Source of the DNA: Panulirus ornatus | Taxonomy: Eukaryota > Arthropoda > Malacostraca > Decapoda > Palinuridae | Length of the DNA stretch: 64,000 nt | Assembly (NCBI RefSeq): GCF_036320965.1 | Contig: NC_092232.1 | Span: forward strand, 51,172,482-51,236,481 | Direction of reading: 5' to 3' | Part shown: positions 15,291 through 31,405 of the stretch, piece after piece | Position numbering within the stretch: position 1 is the stretch's first letter | Layout of the letters: each line of letters begins with the position of its first letter | Position numbers and translations under genes: made by a program | Notes under the pieces: generated by a model | Told to the model about the DNA's origin: nothing | Database searches by the model: none | What the model saw: the letters and a program-made list of their open reading frames with translations, nothing else

Positions 15291-15552
15291 TGAGAGTGAG
15301 GAGGAGGAGGAGGAGGAGGAGGAGAAAAAGCGTAGCTGGTGTGGTAGGACAGGGAGGGAGGGAAAGAGAGAGAGAGAGAGAGAGAGCCAGTGGTCAGGCG
15401 GTCCTGTGGGAGCCGGGGCGATATTGGGGCCGTCACCTCAAGATGGATAGCCAGCCTCCCATGCACCTGGACACCTTCCTCGTCACCAACGCTGCCGCAG
15501 ACACCAGCCACTGTTCTCCCTCCCTCTCTCTCTCCCTCCCTCTCCCTCTCTC

Positions 15553-15643
<91 letters not shown>

Positions 15644-15770
15644 AAGCCTCCCCTCCCCCCACACCTATTTTCTCCAGCCTTCCTCCCTCCTCTTCCTCCT
15701 CCTCCTCCCTCCTCTTCCTCCTCCTCCTCCTCCCTCCTCTTCCTCCTCCTCCTCCTCCTCGTTACTCAGA
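15291..15770. repeat. (GAG)n, (AG)n, (CT)n and (CCT)n cluster
   Basis: (GAG)n at 15298-15323, (AG)n at 15365-15386, CT-rich to pure (CT)n at 15529-15640 and CCT/TTC-type triplets at 15676-15770. Strand asymmetry flips from purine to pyrimidine across the cluster. Confidence 0.95.
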
Positions 15771-16005
15771 CTTTCCTCCTTCACTTCGCTGCCTAAGCTT
15801 TGTCCAAGCTCCTCCCTGACTCAACTCTCTTTCCTCAAGCTTTTGTCGTGTCCTTCCGTTGCTCAAGCTTTTCTTGTTTTCCTCGTTATTCAAGCTTTCC
15901 TTGTGCTCCTTCTTAACTACGCATTATGTACGTTCCTCGTTGCTTAAGCTTTGATTATGCTCCTCCTTACTCAAGCTTACCTTGTGCTCTTCATTACTAA
16001 AGCTT
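15771..16005. repeat. Degenerate ~31-bp repeat
   Basis: About eight diverged units with core TACTCAAGCTTTCCTTGTGC and TCCTC. AAGCTT is the most conserved part. Confidence 0.75.
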
Positions 16006-16038
16006 TCATAGCCCAGGTGTTCCATTCTCCCCATACAG

Positions 16039-16105
16039 ACACACACACACACACACACACCCAAACACGTATACATTTATGGCTGTAGACTGCCATCTTT
16101 CTCAT

Positions 16106-16197
<92 letters not shown>
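16039..16197. repeat. (AC)n and (AG)n microsatellites
   Basis: (AC)n at 16039-16060 and (AG)n at 16108-16197. Confidence 0.97.
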
Positions 16198-16199
<2 letters not shown>

Positions 16200-16614
16200 G
16201 AGGGACAGTTTTGTGGGTCCTTTGTTGCTGGTATTTCCCTCCCCTCACTCCTCCCACGTCCCACCCTTGTGCTTCGAGATCTTCCATGTCTCGTCCTTTA
16301 ATTCGACTCAAGGCGTTCCCTTAAGGTCATTTCCAGACGTGGCGTCTCCCTATAATCCTGTTATCATGTTTTTACACCTCTTTTTTTTTCTTCTATCTCT
16401 CATCCTCTTTGTGAGAGCCGTCAGGTACGATGCCCTTGTGATGATCCTGCAGAGCCAAGGTGGTGGTGATTTTCACTCGATTTTCCTTTAATGAGTTTGG
16501 ATCCTGAATGAAGGAGGTACTTGGGGGGGTCGAAGATGAAGATACAAGTTCTCAGGAACATGTGGTATGTTTTGCTCTACACTCTCGTATGTGTGTGTGT
16601 GTGTGTGTGTGTGT
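16198..16614. other. Spacer ending in (GT)n
   Basis: Nothing recognised until the (GT)n tract at 16589-16614. Confidence 0.6.
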
Positions 16615-16616
16615 GA

Positions 16617-16693
16617 AATCACCTATTTGCACAGTACGGGGAGGTAGTTGTACACTCGTGGAGCCCCATCTCTTGAACATTCTTTACTATCAT

Positions 16694-16697
<4 letters not shown>
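16617..16697 (-). mobile_element. CR1-like LINE 3' terminus
   Basis: CCTATTTGCACAGTACGGGG followed by AGGTAGTTGTACACTCGTGG AGCCCCATCTCTTGAACATT matches the segment at 28211-28297 (ACGCTCGTGGGGCCCTATCT), which is the minus-strand 3' end of the longer relic there. Confidence 0.65.

Positions 16698-16760
<63 letters not shown>
16698..16760. repeat. (TA)n microsatellite, 5' flank of LINE fragment
   Basis: Uninterrupted (TA)n ending directly at the truncated LINE copy. Confidence 0.98.
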
Positions 16761-18173
<1,413 letters not shown>

Positions 18174-18306
18174 CACACACACACACACACGCACACACAC
18201 ACGCACACACACACACATACATGGGTTGGTCCACACACGCACGCACACACACACGCACACACACACATACATGGGTTGGTCCATTCTTTCGTCTGTTTCA
18301 GGTAGT
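18174..18306 (+). repeat. Duplicated (CA)n block with LINE-tail motif
   Basis: Two copies of a (CACACG)-interrupted CA tract each end in ACATACATGGGTTGGTCCA. The second continues TTCTTTCGTCTGTTTC, as in the LINE 3' UTR (GGGTTGGGCCATTTCTTTCG TCTGTTTC at 17013-17039). Probably a relic of a LINE 3' end whose CA-rich part was duplicated. Confidence 0.65.
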
Positions 18307-19123
<817 letters not shown>

Positions 19124-19206
19124 GAGCATTCCTGTTATATCCTTTGATGGATAGACATGACGAGCAAAGTTCATGATGTGATGTTTATGAGAAAACTTAG
19201 TCTCAA

Positions 19207-19300
19207 GGACTCGCCCCTCTCTCTAAAACTCTTGCTTGTACCACCCTAACCACCCCATCCATAAAGAAATTAAACCACAATGGAGACAGTACCATCTCTG
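19207..19300 (-). mobile_element. Small LINE RT fragment, decayed
   Basis: CTCTCTAAAACTCTTGCTTG and CCACCCCATCCATAAAGAAA TTAAACCACA resemble 62038-62090 and 39030-39075, which are minus-strand RT sequence around the NLFMDG motif. Confidence 0.6.
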
Positions 19301-22000
19301 ATCGTTATCATGTAGGCTATAACTTTATTCCTGGATGGTCCTGCGGGAGAAACAGAGGCGATAGCAGAGAGAATTAAAGATGCGAACTTAGAGAAAAGAA
19401 AAGTTTAGAATTCAACCTCTGGTGCAATGAAAAGTTTGGAAATGTCAACGAGGCGATATAACGTGAAGATAAGATTTTGTGGGGGGATCCTGAAGCGAGC
19501 TTTGTTAAAAAGCCATCGTGAAGGTGAGCGTAAAGACAAGAGTAACAAAATGGGATGTTGACCAGGAGGATTACAACAGAGTTTGGATGTTGGTACAACA
19601 TTCTGGAAAAAGTAGCGATCGAATAAATGCAAATAGAGGAATGATGTGAAGTCTGCTTCACGGGGAAAAAAGGTCCACTCAGTGTGGTATAGGATTAATA
19701 GAGAAGCCAGTAAGGGTCATTGAAAAGGGTGACGGAAAATCAATGGGATGTAATAAGCACTTCTGAGAGGTCATAAAAACACAGGACAGGAATGTTTACC
19801 TTAAAAGATACATAGATGTAATCGTAGTTTGAGGTAGATATGCAAGATGTCCTTATTGATACAGTCATATTACAGGGCTGTAGTGGGGTACAGTAGGTAT
19901 GGGAAGAGGAAAATACAAGAAAGACGAGAACAAGAATGTACCTTGACATGGCAAACCCTGGACTGTAGATTGGGTGGTAAGTGAGACATTGGGAAACGAT
20001 AAGACTAATGAGTAGTTCGGTATGTCTGCAGAGATGGCGCTGTTCTCTGTTGGTCCACAGTTTGACTGGCTCTGGTGTTCAAACCCAACAACATTCTTAT
20101 CTTCGTCGTACTCTCGATATGGCCTTCTGACTCAGAGTTCAACACGGTTTACTAACGTATATATAATACTCAAATGATTAATCAATCACACCTCGATAAC
20201 TTGCGTGATTTCTAACATCGCCCGCCAAAGACGCTGAATGAGCTGCAATGGCTGACATCCTGTTTACGAAGGATGCGACTTGATTTCGATCGCGGTCTCC
20301 CTGACCCGTTCTGACAACACCAAGTCTTCCTTAGAACAAAATGACTCAGGAGACGCGGTAAGGAAGCTAGTCTCTATCTAAATACCTCAGAAGCAACGTG
20401 GTCAACTGAACTTCCCTCCCATCTGTGGTGTGGTTACATATACAGGTCATATATGATGAGGTCTACGAGATCGCTTAAACCCTGACTTCACATTAGGGTA
20501 CGAGAGACCCACTTAGCTCATCCAACACCTTCTTATGTTAGCTGAGACGGCCTAGGCTACTGAATGCCCTCATCAAAGCCATCGCATTAACGCTGTATAC
20601 ATAAACCTTTAGCCTATCATTAAACGCGTCTATCATAGGTAGGTTGCTCGTACGTAAGAGACAAGAATCCATTGCTTCGTTGGTCATTTAGGGAGGAAAG
20701 ACGTTCACCCAGCACCTCTGGGTTAGCTAATGCAGTCTCTCCAGGTGCATCGTATGTACATACAACTTCATTATAGATCAATGGATTTCCAAAATAGATC
20801 AACAGATCTTCTCTTATGTCTCCCATGTAACCACACACCTCCCACCTATGAGTCCCATGTACTTATACACCCACTACCCACACAACTCCCATGTACCCAC
20901 GTACTCAACAGCTACTACTCATGTCATGATATATCAAGAATATCCATGCGATGGAACACCTAAGCATTCCCTCATCACAACTACTGTGAGCTTTGATATA
21001 GTCAAACCATCACATGAATCATTACATTTGTGTTGTGATGCATTTCAAAACCTGAGGAGTCAAATCTCCAGTGACCAAAAGTCTTTTATCCCATCTACCA
21101 ACATCGTCTTTATTCAGAAATGCTAATGAACCACGACATTGAAGTACTTTCCATAGCATTTATCATCAAGAGTGACAGCAAGTTGCATGTTCTATTATAC
21201 ATACGTAGAAAACCTAGTTTCAGTGTCATAACCCATATTGAATCTGGTCTTATCCATTCACATGCATATGACTTATGCAACGGAATCAGAAACCCTATAA
21301 TACTACGTGTCATGTCGTCTATACTGCACCCATCGTGTATCATGGCATCTGATTCTATTTAGCCATCCAGTCACACAATAGCTTCACAATCTGTGGACAG
21401 TGGTCTTGCAACAAGCCACCCCCAACCCCGTTTGAACATCCCTTGTCCATCTCCATCCACTGTTTCATACTCTCCAGGCTAATGCTCAAACCAAAGACCC
21501 ATTTTCTTTTTCTATCTCTCTCTCACTCACACACACACACTCTCTCTTTCTCTCCCTTCTCTCATTCACAGGTCTGGTATTGGGGCTCGGTCGCCCAGCC
21601 CTCTCATGGCTAACATAGCTCCCTCCTCCCCTCACATTTAACACCTAGTAGAATTCCTTTCATCTCCAGCCAATATTGCTTCCAGCCCAGAGTTTGCATG
21701 TATGTTACCCTCTCCTGCGCGTAGCCGCTCCCCTTTTCATCACAAACACTCTATTTGCGCCTTTCATCACGAACACAATGTTAATTCATCTTTCCTTTAG
21801 AGAGTCTTTGTACCTATACAGGTCTGAGTTCGTTGAAGTGTCTCTTAAAAGGCCTTGCCAGTATTCGTAATTGGTGTATTTGTTTATCTGCAATGTATAT
21901 TAAAAGTGTCGCATTTGAAGTCATTTGATGATTGAATGAAAAGGTTTTGAAACGCGGGACTGCTAATGGCATGGTTATGTCCGAAGACCAATGGCTACAC
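19301..22000. other. Long spacer, nothing recognised
   Basis: About 2.7 kb of unique-looking DNA with short CA/CT patches at 21519-21553. Longest frames are under 95 codons and match nothing that I know. Confidence 0.5.
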
Positions 22001-22205
22001 TAGTGGCTATAGGTCAAGATAATGGCTACACTAGTGGCTATAGGTCAAGATAATGGCTACACTAGTGGCTATAGGTCAAGATAATGGCTACGCTAGTGGC
22101 TATAGGTCAAGATAATGGTTACACTAGTGGCTATAGGTCAAGATAATGGTTCCGCTAGTGGCTATACGTCACGACTAATGGCTACACTAGTGGCTACGTG
22201 TAAAG
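22001..22205. repeat. 31-bp minisatellite, about 6.5 copies
   Basis: Unit ATGGCTACACTAGTGGCTAT then AGGTCAAGATA. The right-hand copies are more diverged. Confidence 0.94.
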
Positions 22206-22873
22206 ACTAATACCCATGCTAATGGCTAAGGGTGATTATCATGTTATCTGGAAGTACATACAGTACACCTAAGGGTTAGAAATTCAACTTAAACAACGAT
22301 AAGATATAAAATCCAACAGCCAACCCCACCTCCCTCTGCCACCCTCTTCCCCACACACTCCACGACAGGAGACGCTGTGACTTAGTTCCTACCCAAAAAA
22401 AAACCACCTACCACCCACCCTCACTTGAGGCTGAAGTTAGAACTCTGTGTTCCTGGGGTTTTGTAGACTGGAGGACGAATTAGGTGGCTTTGGAAGGCAC
22501 GGTTAGTGGCCATTTATCGAACTTAAAGTGTGTGTGTGTGTGGTGGCGATTGTGGGATGGGTGAGTGGGGGGTGTTCTCCTTACCACTGAGGCGTGGCGT
22601 TAGGTCAAAATGGCACTGAATTTATTTTCCTTCTGGGAGAAATAGGGAAAATTAATGGCTGAGTTAGATTTACTCGCTGCTGATACCTGGCGTCCTGATG
22701 AAATTGGGAAGGAACACAGACTTAAATGTCTAAGTCTTAACTGTGTTTGTGGTGGGGGTGTGATCAAGGCAGACTTCGATGAGTGGTGAATGGCCAGACA
22801 CGTACAAAGCTTACGAGGTTGCGTTTTCCAGGTAGTGCAGTGCTGGTTTCCCTTCATTACGAATGTCTTTATG

Positions 22874-22877
<4 letters not shown>
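22206..22877. other. Spacer, nothing recognised
   Basis: Contains a short (GT)n at 22527-22540. No gene signal. Confidence 0.55.

Positions 22878-22960
<83 letters not shown>
22878..22960. repeat. (TA)n microsatellite
   Basis: Uninterrupted (TA)n that abuts the SINE-like element on its left. Confidence 0.98.
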
Positions 22961-22963
<3 letters not shown>

Positions 22964-23193
22964 TCCCTCGTGATAGGGGAGAAAGAATACTTCCCACGTA
23001 TTCCCTGCGTGTCGTAGAAGGCGACTAAAAGGGGAGGGAGCGGTGGGCTGGAAACCCACCCTTCTCGTTTTCTCTTTATTATTATTTTCCAAAAGACAAA
23101 ACAGAGAAGGGGGCCAAGTGAGGATATTCTCTTTAAGGCTCATTCTTCTGTTCTTAACGCTAGCCCGATAACACGGGAAATGGCGAATATGTA

Positions 23194-23205
<12 letters not shown>
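22961..23205 (+). mobile_element. SINE-like element with LINE-type 3' tail
   Basis: A 245-bp unit beginning TCATCCCTCGTGATAGGGGA with a conserved centre (GTCGTAGAAGGCGACTAAAA GGGGAGGGAGC) ends in AACGCTAGCCCGATAACACG GGAAATGGCGAAT. That end resembles the LINE 3' ends at 8.0, 23.7 and 60.9 kb (GCTACCTCGC...GCGGGA). It carries no ORF. A decayed second copy is at 31770-31960. (TA)n tracts lie on both sides. I read it as a non-autonomous element that may use the LINE machinery. The head is not obviously tRNA-like. Confidence 0.75.

Positions 23206-23290
<85 letters not shown>
23197..23290. repeat. (TA)n microsatellite
   Basis: Right-hand (TA)n flank of the SINE-like element. Confidence 0.98.
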
Positions 23291-23292
<2 letters not shown>

Positions 23293-23666
23293 TCCACCCT
23301 GCAGAGGTACTCATGCCTGCAAGCCTCGAGTTCCTTTGGAAGTTCACTCCTCTTCTAGAGTAGTTACTTTTCCTGTGTTGCATTCCGGCGTTGCAATACT
23401 CCCTCCCACTCATACCAGCGGCCCTTCGAGGTCAAGCATCTTCGGTGCATTCAAAGTTCACCATTGAGGAGGTATTCATCGCTCAGAAATGAAGGTTTAG
23501 TTCATTTCCCTCCTCTCGATAGACATAGGACGAAGAGGTTTTGCAATTGTAAAGACATCATTTTTTTTTAATTGTTCCTCTTACATGTTTAGTAAATATG
23601 TTTGTATACGTGTTTAGTTTGTGTCATGCAGTTATACGCATGCATCCATATGCATTTATTGATTCA
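23291..23666. other. Spacer, nothing recognised
   Basis: Unique-looking sequence without coding signal. Confidence 0.5.
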
Positions 23667-24235
23667 TTCATTTGCCATTTCCCAAATAGCAAGATAGCGC
23701 CAGAAACACGAAGAAATGGCATTATATGTTCATAGTCTCTCTCTATTTTTCATATACACTCGTGCAGAAACCAGAGACCCGCTGTCTACAGCTAACTCAC
23801 GGAAACCTTTCCGTGATCACTCGTTGATGTATCATATGTCCTGGTTTAGCCTAGTTAGCAGCAGCACGTCGCCCCCTGTATAGGACATCGCTCCAAGTCG
23901 TTCTGTTCCATGCACGCCTTTCACTCCCCTGCACGTTCAGAACCCGAGCACTGAAAGCATTTTGCACTCCATCCTTCCACCTACTCCTTGATTTCTCCTT
24001 TCTCTTTGTTCTTTCCACTTCTGACATGTATACACTCTTAAGCAACCTCTCCTCACTCATCCTCTCCATATATCCAAACCATTCCATATCACATTTTCTT
24101 TATCTCTCTCTTACACACTGCTATTACTGCGATCACACCTCTGTCTTACCCTACCATTCTTCACTCTACCATCCCTCCTCACCCTACATTTCGTCCTCAA
24201 ACATTTCGTCTCCAACATATGACCTAACAAAAACA
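23667..24235 (-). pseudogene. LINE C-terminal domain relic, related subfamily
   Basis: The minus-strand frame at 23851-24087 reads WFGYMERMSEERLLKSVYMS, then EVERTK...RWKDGVQNAF and WNRTTWSDVLYRG. This is collinear with the C-terminus of the 574-codon frame at 59-60.8 kb (WFGHMERMSEERLTKRIYVS ... VNWSHVVYRG). A decayed tail motif lies at 23671-23719 (minus strand GCCATTTCTTCGTGTTTCTG GCGCTATC). Upstream of the frame the similarity fades among stops. It is an old insertion of a sister subfamily. Confidence 0.88.
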
Positions 24236-25143
24236 AGTCATTACTTTGCCAAAACACAAACACACATAAACCAAATTAGATTGAGATGAAATTACGTATA
24301 GGTGGACATACCCGAGAGACGTACACATATTCTATTTATACGTGAGGTGGTTCGCACACGCTACTGATCTCTTTACAGAAATCCAGTGAAGAGATGAAAG
24401 AGACTCGGATCTGTATAGACGCACGCTCCGGACGAATGAAACACAGCACCTCAACTCGAATCAGTAAACGCACTTGCAATTTTGTCTAGGTGAGTAAGGC
24501 CCAGAATCCGACACATGTGAAGGTGATCTCCGTCTTAAGGGGTAGAGGAATTTTATAGCTCTGCCTTGACACCACCACCACCACCACCTCACCCCTAGCG
24601 AGAGGAGGAGGAGGTCCGATGTGTGAGTGAGTGTGTGTGTGTGTGTGTGTGTCATTCGAACTGGACTTCCTCGCTCAATGACCCATGTTGATAAAGGCGC
24701 CAGAGCCGGGACTCAAGCAAGGGATACGCACCTGTAAGGAGGTGCCCACTCACAGCTTGATAATTGAATGTCACCCTGGATGACTCTATAATCCATTAAA
24801 CTGATGGATGAAAGACGGATTATCCGATAAGCTCATCAGTTGAAGGGCGTAAGCCGCTACTCCTCCAACCCCGCGTAAGACACCCCAGGTCCTTGTGAGC
24901 GTAAGAGTGACGCCCAACAAACCATAAGGACCACAATGGGATGAGGAAGGGGAGGGTGGTTTAGGTTAGGTTTTGCCTCATGTGATCCATTGAGCTGTGA
25001 GGCTCTGCCAGAGTCTCCAGGGGAGGATATGTCATCATTATAGCCGAAGACGGTACCAATCATCCCCCCTCCTTCTCCCCTGTCCACGATCACGCACGCT
25101 TCTGTCCTCGTCTGTCCACCAAATCATCCTTAATCACATGTTC
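24236..25143. other. Spacer with (ACC)n and (GT)n
   Basis: A short (CCA)n at 24569-24590 and (GT)n at 24629-24651. No gene recognised. Confidence 0.6.
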
Positions 25144-25376
25144 CAGTCGTCTCCAACATCATCCACAGTGGCACCACCATCTTTCAGTCGTCTCAAACAT
25201 CACCCACAGTGGCACCACCATCTTCCAGTCGCCTCCAACATCACCCACAGTAGCTCCACCATCTTCCAGTCGCCTCCAACATCACCCACAGTAGCTCCAC
25301 CATCTTCCAGTCGTCTCCAACATCACCCACAGTGGCACCACCATCTTCCAGTCGTCTCCAACATCACCAACAGTAC
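25144..25376. repeat. 41-bp minisatellite, about 5.6 copies
   Basis: Unit CAGTCGTCTCCAACATCACC then CACAGTGGCACCACCATCTT C, period 41 bp. Confidence 0.95.
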
Positions 25377-25629
25377 GTCTGCTCATTAAACCGAGTGGGG
25401 CAAGATTCCAAGACATTCTTCATGTCGCATACATAAAAAAGAAAAAAAAATAGAGTCGATTGAAAATAGAGGTTGAAGGAGAACTCAAAATTCCTATGGG
25501 ATAGTGAGTGGGCGAGCCTGCCATGATGAGTTCTCTCTAACCTTGCAGTATGAGACTATGTGGTCTATGCGATGATTCTCACATCATACACATAATGTTC
25601 GTCTCCTGATTATATCTTGCCTCTACCAT

Positions 25630-25788
25630 CTACATAGCCTATACCATACGCCCATCCATCTACACAGCCTATACCATACTTCCATCCATCTACATAGCCT
25701 ATACCATACTTCCATCCATCTACATAGCCTATACCATACTTCCATCCATCTACATAGCCTATACCATACTCCCATCCATCTACACAAC
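25630..25788. repeat. 30-bp minisatellite, about 5 copies
   Basis: Unit TACATAGCCTATACCATACT TCCATCCATC. The minus strand stays open as a DGWKYGIGYV decapeptide because 30 is divisible by 3. I see no evidence of expression. Confidence 0.94.
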
Positions 25789-26089
25789 ACAACGTAGATA
25801 TATGAGACGCCTTGACACTCTCTTGAAAAGAAGAATCGAAGACAATGTAAACCCACAGTTACTTATAAACACTTTACAAGGCTCAGATGAAATAAAGTAG
25901 ATCAATACAGTATCAAGGCAGTATCCTTTCGCACACGCCCATCCCGTTCTCTACATACAACAAGTTGAGAGAGAAATACTTAAAGAAAGAGACAATTATG
26001 CATCTGGAGAATGAGGAAGTTAATGCTCATAAGAGATGCTCTGTGGTAAATGTTACGAAACATCATGGCGTGGGAGGAGGGCTATTGGA
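25789..26089. other. Spacer, nothing recognised
   Basis: No named feature. Confidence 0.5.
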
Positions 26090-26345
26090 AGTGACAAATA
26101 TAGGGCGTGGGAAGAAAGTTATTAGAAGGGAGTGAAAAGTTTTTATGAGGAAACTTAACATGTGCGAGCAAGTAGGAGAGGAAGGTGAGCTGTTTTGGGT
26201 CGAATGAAGGTTGCAGTAAAGGGGGTGTGTTTTGTTACCATGTCTGTTTAATCTGTTTATGGATGGGGGGTGGTTAGGGGGATGATTACAGATGTCTTTG
26301 GAGAGAGAAAGGGAGGGGGAGCAGGTCTACCGTCTGTTAGGGAGG
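26090..26345 (+). mobile_element. Decayed LINE RT fragment
   Basis: GTTATTAGAAGGGAGTGAAA AGTTTTTATGAGGA corresponds to 59757-59788 (GTTAGAAGCAGTGAAAAGTT TTTATCGAGGA). TGTCTGTTTAATCTGTTTAT GGATGGGG (26243-26270) corresponds to 59876-59902. The catalytic FADD box has been lost or replaced by the adjoining minisatellite. Frame broken. Confidence 0.82.
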
Positions 26346-26370
26346 TACGTGGGAGAGAAACGTCAGCTAC

Positions 26371-26925
26371 TGTTTTCTTATATGTATAGTAACTGCTTAT
26401 TATGTAGAGACATCACTATAATCCTCGATCTTTCACTTTTGTTTTCTTATATGTATAGTCACTGCTTATTATGTAGAGACATCACTATAATCCTCGATCT
26501 TTCACTGTTGTTTTCTTATATGTATAGTCACTGCTTATTATGTAGAGACATCACTATAATCCTCTATCTTTCACTGTTGTTTTCTTATATGTATAGTCAC
26601 TGCTTATTATGTAGAGACATCACTATAATCCTCTATCTTTCACTGTTGTTTGCTTATATGTATAGTCCTTCTTATTATGTAGAGACATCACTATAATCCT
26701 CTATCTTTCACTGTTGTTTTCTTATATGTATAGTCACTGCTTATTATGTAGAGACATCACTATAATCCTCTATCTTTCACTGTTGTTTTCTTATATGTAT
26801 AGTCCTTCTTATTATGTAGAGACATCACTATAATCCTCTATCTTTCACTGTTGTTTGCTTATATGTATAGTCACTGCTTATCATGTAGAGACATCACTAT
26901 AATCCTCTATCTTTCACTGTTGTTC
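26371..26925. repeat. 69-bp minisatellite, 8 copies
   Basis: Unit starts TGTTTTCTTATATGTATAGT and contains TTATGTAGAGACATCACTAT. Copies start at 26371, 26440, 26509 and so on. Two copies share a small deletion (GTCCTTCTT for GTCACTGCTT), and this variant recurs non-adjacently, which points to block duplication. The array directly follows the LINE fragment. Confidence 0.95.
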
Positions 26926-28049
<1,124 letters not shown>

Positions 28050-28205
28050 GAAATTTGGGTATTATTAATGGGTGATTTGAGTAGATAGTGGATGCAAGGG
28101 TTCGAATTCTGGACGAGGCTCGAGTCCTATACCCAATTCAGGTGTTCATCCTCCCCTTGGGGTTGGTCGATAGATAGGTACCTAACCTATGCTAGGTGTA
28201 TGTGA
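28050..28205 (+). mobile_element. tRNA-derived SINE, decayed
   Basis: AAGGGTTCGAATTCTGGAC is B-box-like. The following body (TTCATCCTCCCCTTGGGGTT GGTCGATAGATAGGTACCTA) matches the SINE at 58.9 kb (TTATCCTCCTTGAGGGATTG TTCAATAAAGTGGATACCTT) and, inverted, the one at 31.3 kb. The A-box half is too decayed to place. Confidence 0.68.
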
Positions 28206-28210
28206 TTACC

Positions 28211-28720
28211 AGTTTGTAACTACCTATTCTTACTGTACGGAGGAGGGAGTTTTACGCTCGTGGGGCCCTATCTCTTAGGCCATCTCTACTATCAAACAAT
28301 TTTGAAACTTATTCACACCGTTGCAATTACTATATTTCCATTCAATTCATTCCATTCATCCACCACACTTGTACTATTGAATTACGTCTTTACATCATTT
28401 TTATATAAGTTTGTTCTTTAATTTTATGTTATGGCTTCGTGTTCTCTTTCCTTACATCTCTCGAAGAATTGGTCATTCTCCACGTCATCAACCTGGTTTC
28501 AAAACTGCCAGGTTGTGATCAGGTCACCTCCTCACTCTTCCCTCTTGCAACGAGGGCAAACTGAAGGTCTTTATCCTGTAACTCACTTGCACTAAATTCT
28601 GGTTCCATCTTCATTGCCCTTCACTGAACCATCTGTATTAGCTCTTTGTGCCTCTTTAAGTGCTGTGATACAATTCTTTAACACTTCTGTATTGTAGCTT
28701 CATCAGCTTGACCTGCTTTT
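28211..28720 (-). pseudogene. CR1-like LINE 3' end, decayed
   Basis: On the minus strand, fragments read GKSEEVT (28530-28560), RTRSHNIKLK (about 28400-28450) and WNEW (about 28340-28350), with many stops. This order fits the C-terminal tail of the CR1/L2-like non-LTR family (RG..D.I..., then F.R......RGHN.KL, then R...EWN.L). The 3' terminus matches 16617-16697. Family assignment is from memory of conserved motifs. Confidence 0.62.
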
Positions 28721-29551
28721 AGTCCTTTCCATAATTTTCAGAGCAACTTGACTATTCCAGCAACATTCATGTTGGGTCAAATGCTCTTCCATCAGAACAC
28801 AACACAACGTTTATCTTTGTCGTCCTGCGAAAGATTTCTGCCACGCAATATTTATAATCGTAATTCCCCACAGCCACTCACTGTAATTTTAAAAACCAAC
28901 TTCCGTCTCCAATTTCGTTTTTTCCCCCCTGGACTTTCTCGCTGCTCTGGAGCCTAAAATCCTTCTTCTGGCTTTTGAATATAACTATTTTTCCTCACCC
29001 CCTCGTCAAATCTCCGTGCCCTGGTGCCAACGCAACCATTCTTTTCTCTCTTCGTGCATCTCCCCTCTGTCAGAGAGGAAACACCTCGTTTGATATCTTC
29101 CTTTACATCACATTAGTTAAGGAAGGTATCACGTAAATCATTCCCCTTATTGTCATTCATGTCTTTCGATGTTCCATAATCCCTGACTTCTCTTTGTTCA
29201 CACTTTCCCATTCCTCGAGCGGGCTCTCTGGTGTTGATCTATAATTTCTTGTTCTTCGTATCTTCACTATAGTGAAGATAGAAAGTCCGCTCTCCATGAA
29301 AAAGGAAAGAAAAAACACACAAAAGAACAAGGAAAAAAAACTTACTTGCTTCACCAAAATATTAAAAAAGGCTTTGTTTTTTCTTGCCCTTCCTGTTTTC
29401 TGGTCGTGTCACAATGAATTAAAGCTCAGAGAACTGCACTGATCTGAATCTATTTGCTTCATTTATCGCACAACTGGCCAGTACCTGAAAATGCTATATG
29501 GAAAGCGAAATATCAAAATATCTACTAGCCCTACCGCCATGACCGGGAAGA

Positions 29552-29554
<3 letters not shown>
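28721..29554. other. Spacer, nothing recognised
   Basis: No feature that I can support. Confidence 0.5.
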
Positions 29555-29846
<292 letters not shown>

Positions 29847-29879
29847 AGCATCTTTAGGAAAGCACAAAGATCTAATATA

Positions 29880-30275
29880 TAAGGTTCGGAGGAAGGCAAC
29901 AAATATGGCACCAGAATGAAGAGAAATGAGTCACAGTGAGAAGTTAGGTATTGGTGTTTCCACCATGGATTTAAGAAGAGTTAGGAGTGTTTTGATCATA
30001 TCCTTTAGGATGTTTGCTACTTTGATGATGGTCAAGAACGTACATTCTTTGAAAGATGTAAGGACAGGGGGTAACCAGAGGCCATAACAAGAAACTAAAC
30101 AAGATAATTATCAGAATAAATATAAAGAAGTTATTAAATAAAGGAACAGAATAAGGATATTGTGTATGTTAACAGCGTATAAAAGGTTGCTAAGTTTTTG
30201 TATGATAATAAAGAGGGTTCAAGAGATGGGGCTCCCTAAGTGTAGAACCCCCTTCCCATACAACACAAGCTGGTA
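29880..30275 (+). pseudogene. CR1-like LINE 3' end, decayed, plus strand
   Basis: The stretch at 30020-30110 reads FDDGQERTFFERCKDRG then, after a shift, RGHN-like sequence (AGAGGCCATAACAAGAAACT). It is followed by GAGATGGGGCTCCCTAAGTG TAGAACCCCCTTCCC, which resembles the inverted terminus at 28211-28297 (CTCGTGGGGCCCTATCTC). It is the same family as the minus-strand relic 1.2 kb upstream, but in opposite orientation. Confidence 0.7.
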
Positions 30276-30276
30276 A

Positions 30277-30278
30277 AT

Positions 30279-30317
<39 letters not shown>

Positions 30318-30585
30318 ATTTGCAGCAGAATATTCTTCGTTCCTGTTATAAAGTCTTGTTCGAAATTGGATGATACAAACGAGGGGTTGCCCGCTTTTGA
30401 AGTCGATCGTAAGTCTATAACGTTAACAGGAGAGTCTGTGATCAGCGAAAGGGGCATCCCCCCCCCCCCCCACCCCCTTGTCGTAATTATTATGAGACGT
30501 AATCGATTACGTTATTCATTAAATGTAAGGTAACTCGTTGTGCGTCCCAAAACGAACGGATGGGGAAAAAAAAAAACAGATGAAC

Positions 30586-30680
<95 letters not shown>

Positions 30681-30700
30681 AGAAAGAGAGAGAGAGAAGA
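30277..30700. repeat. (CA)n, poly(C) and (AG)n tracts
   Basis: (AC)n at 30277-30316, directly at the LINE relic end. C run at 30458-30470. (AG)n at 30589-30676, continuing as GA-rich to 30700. Confidence 0.97.

Positions 30701-31405
<705 letters not shown>

Noticed and set aside
15125..15947. Several 150-215 codon frames
   Set aside because: Low-complexity products of the GAG, AG, CT and CCT tracts.
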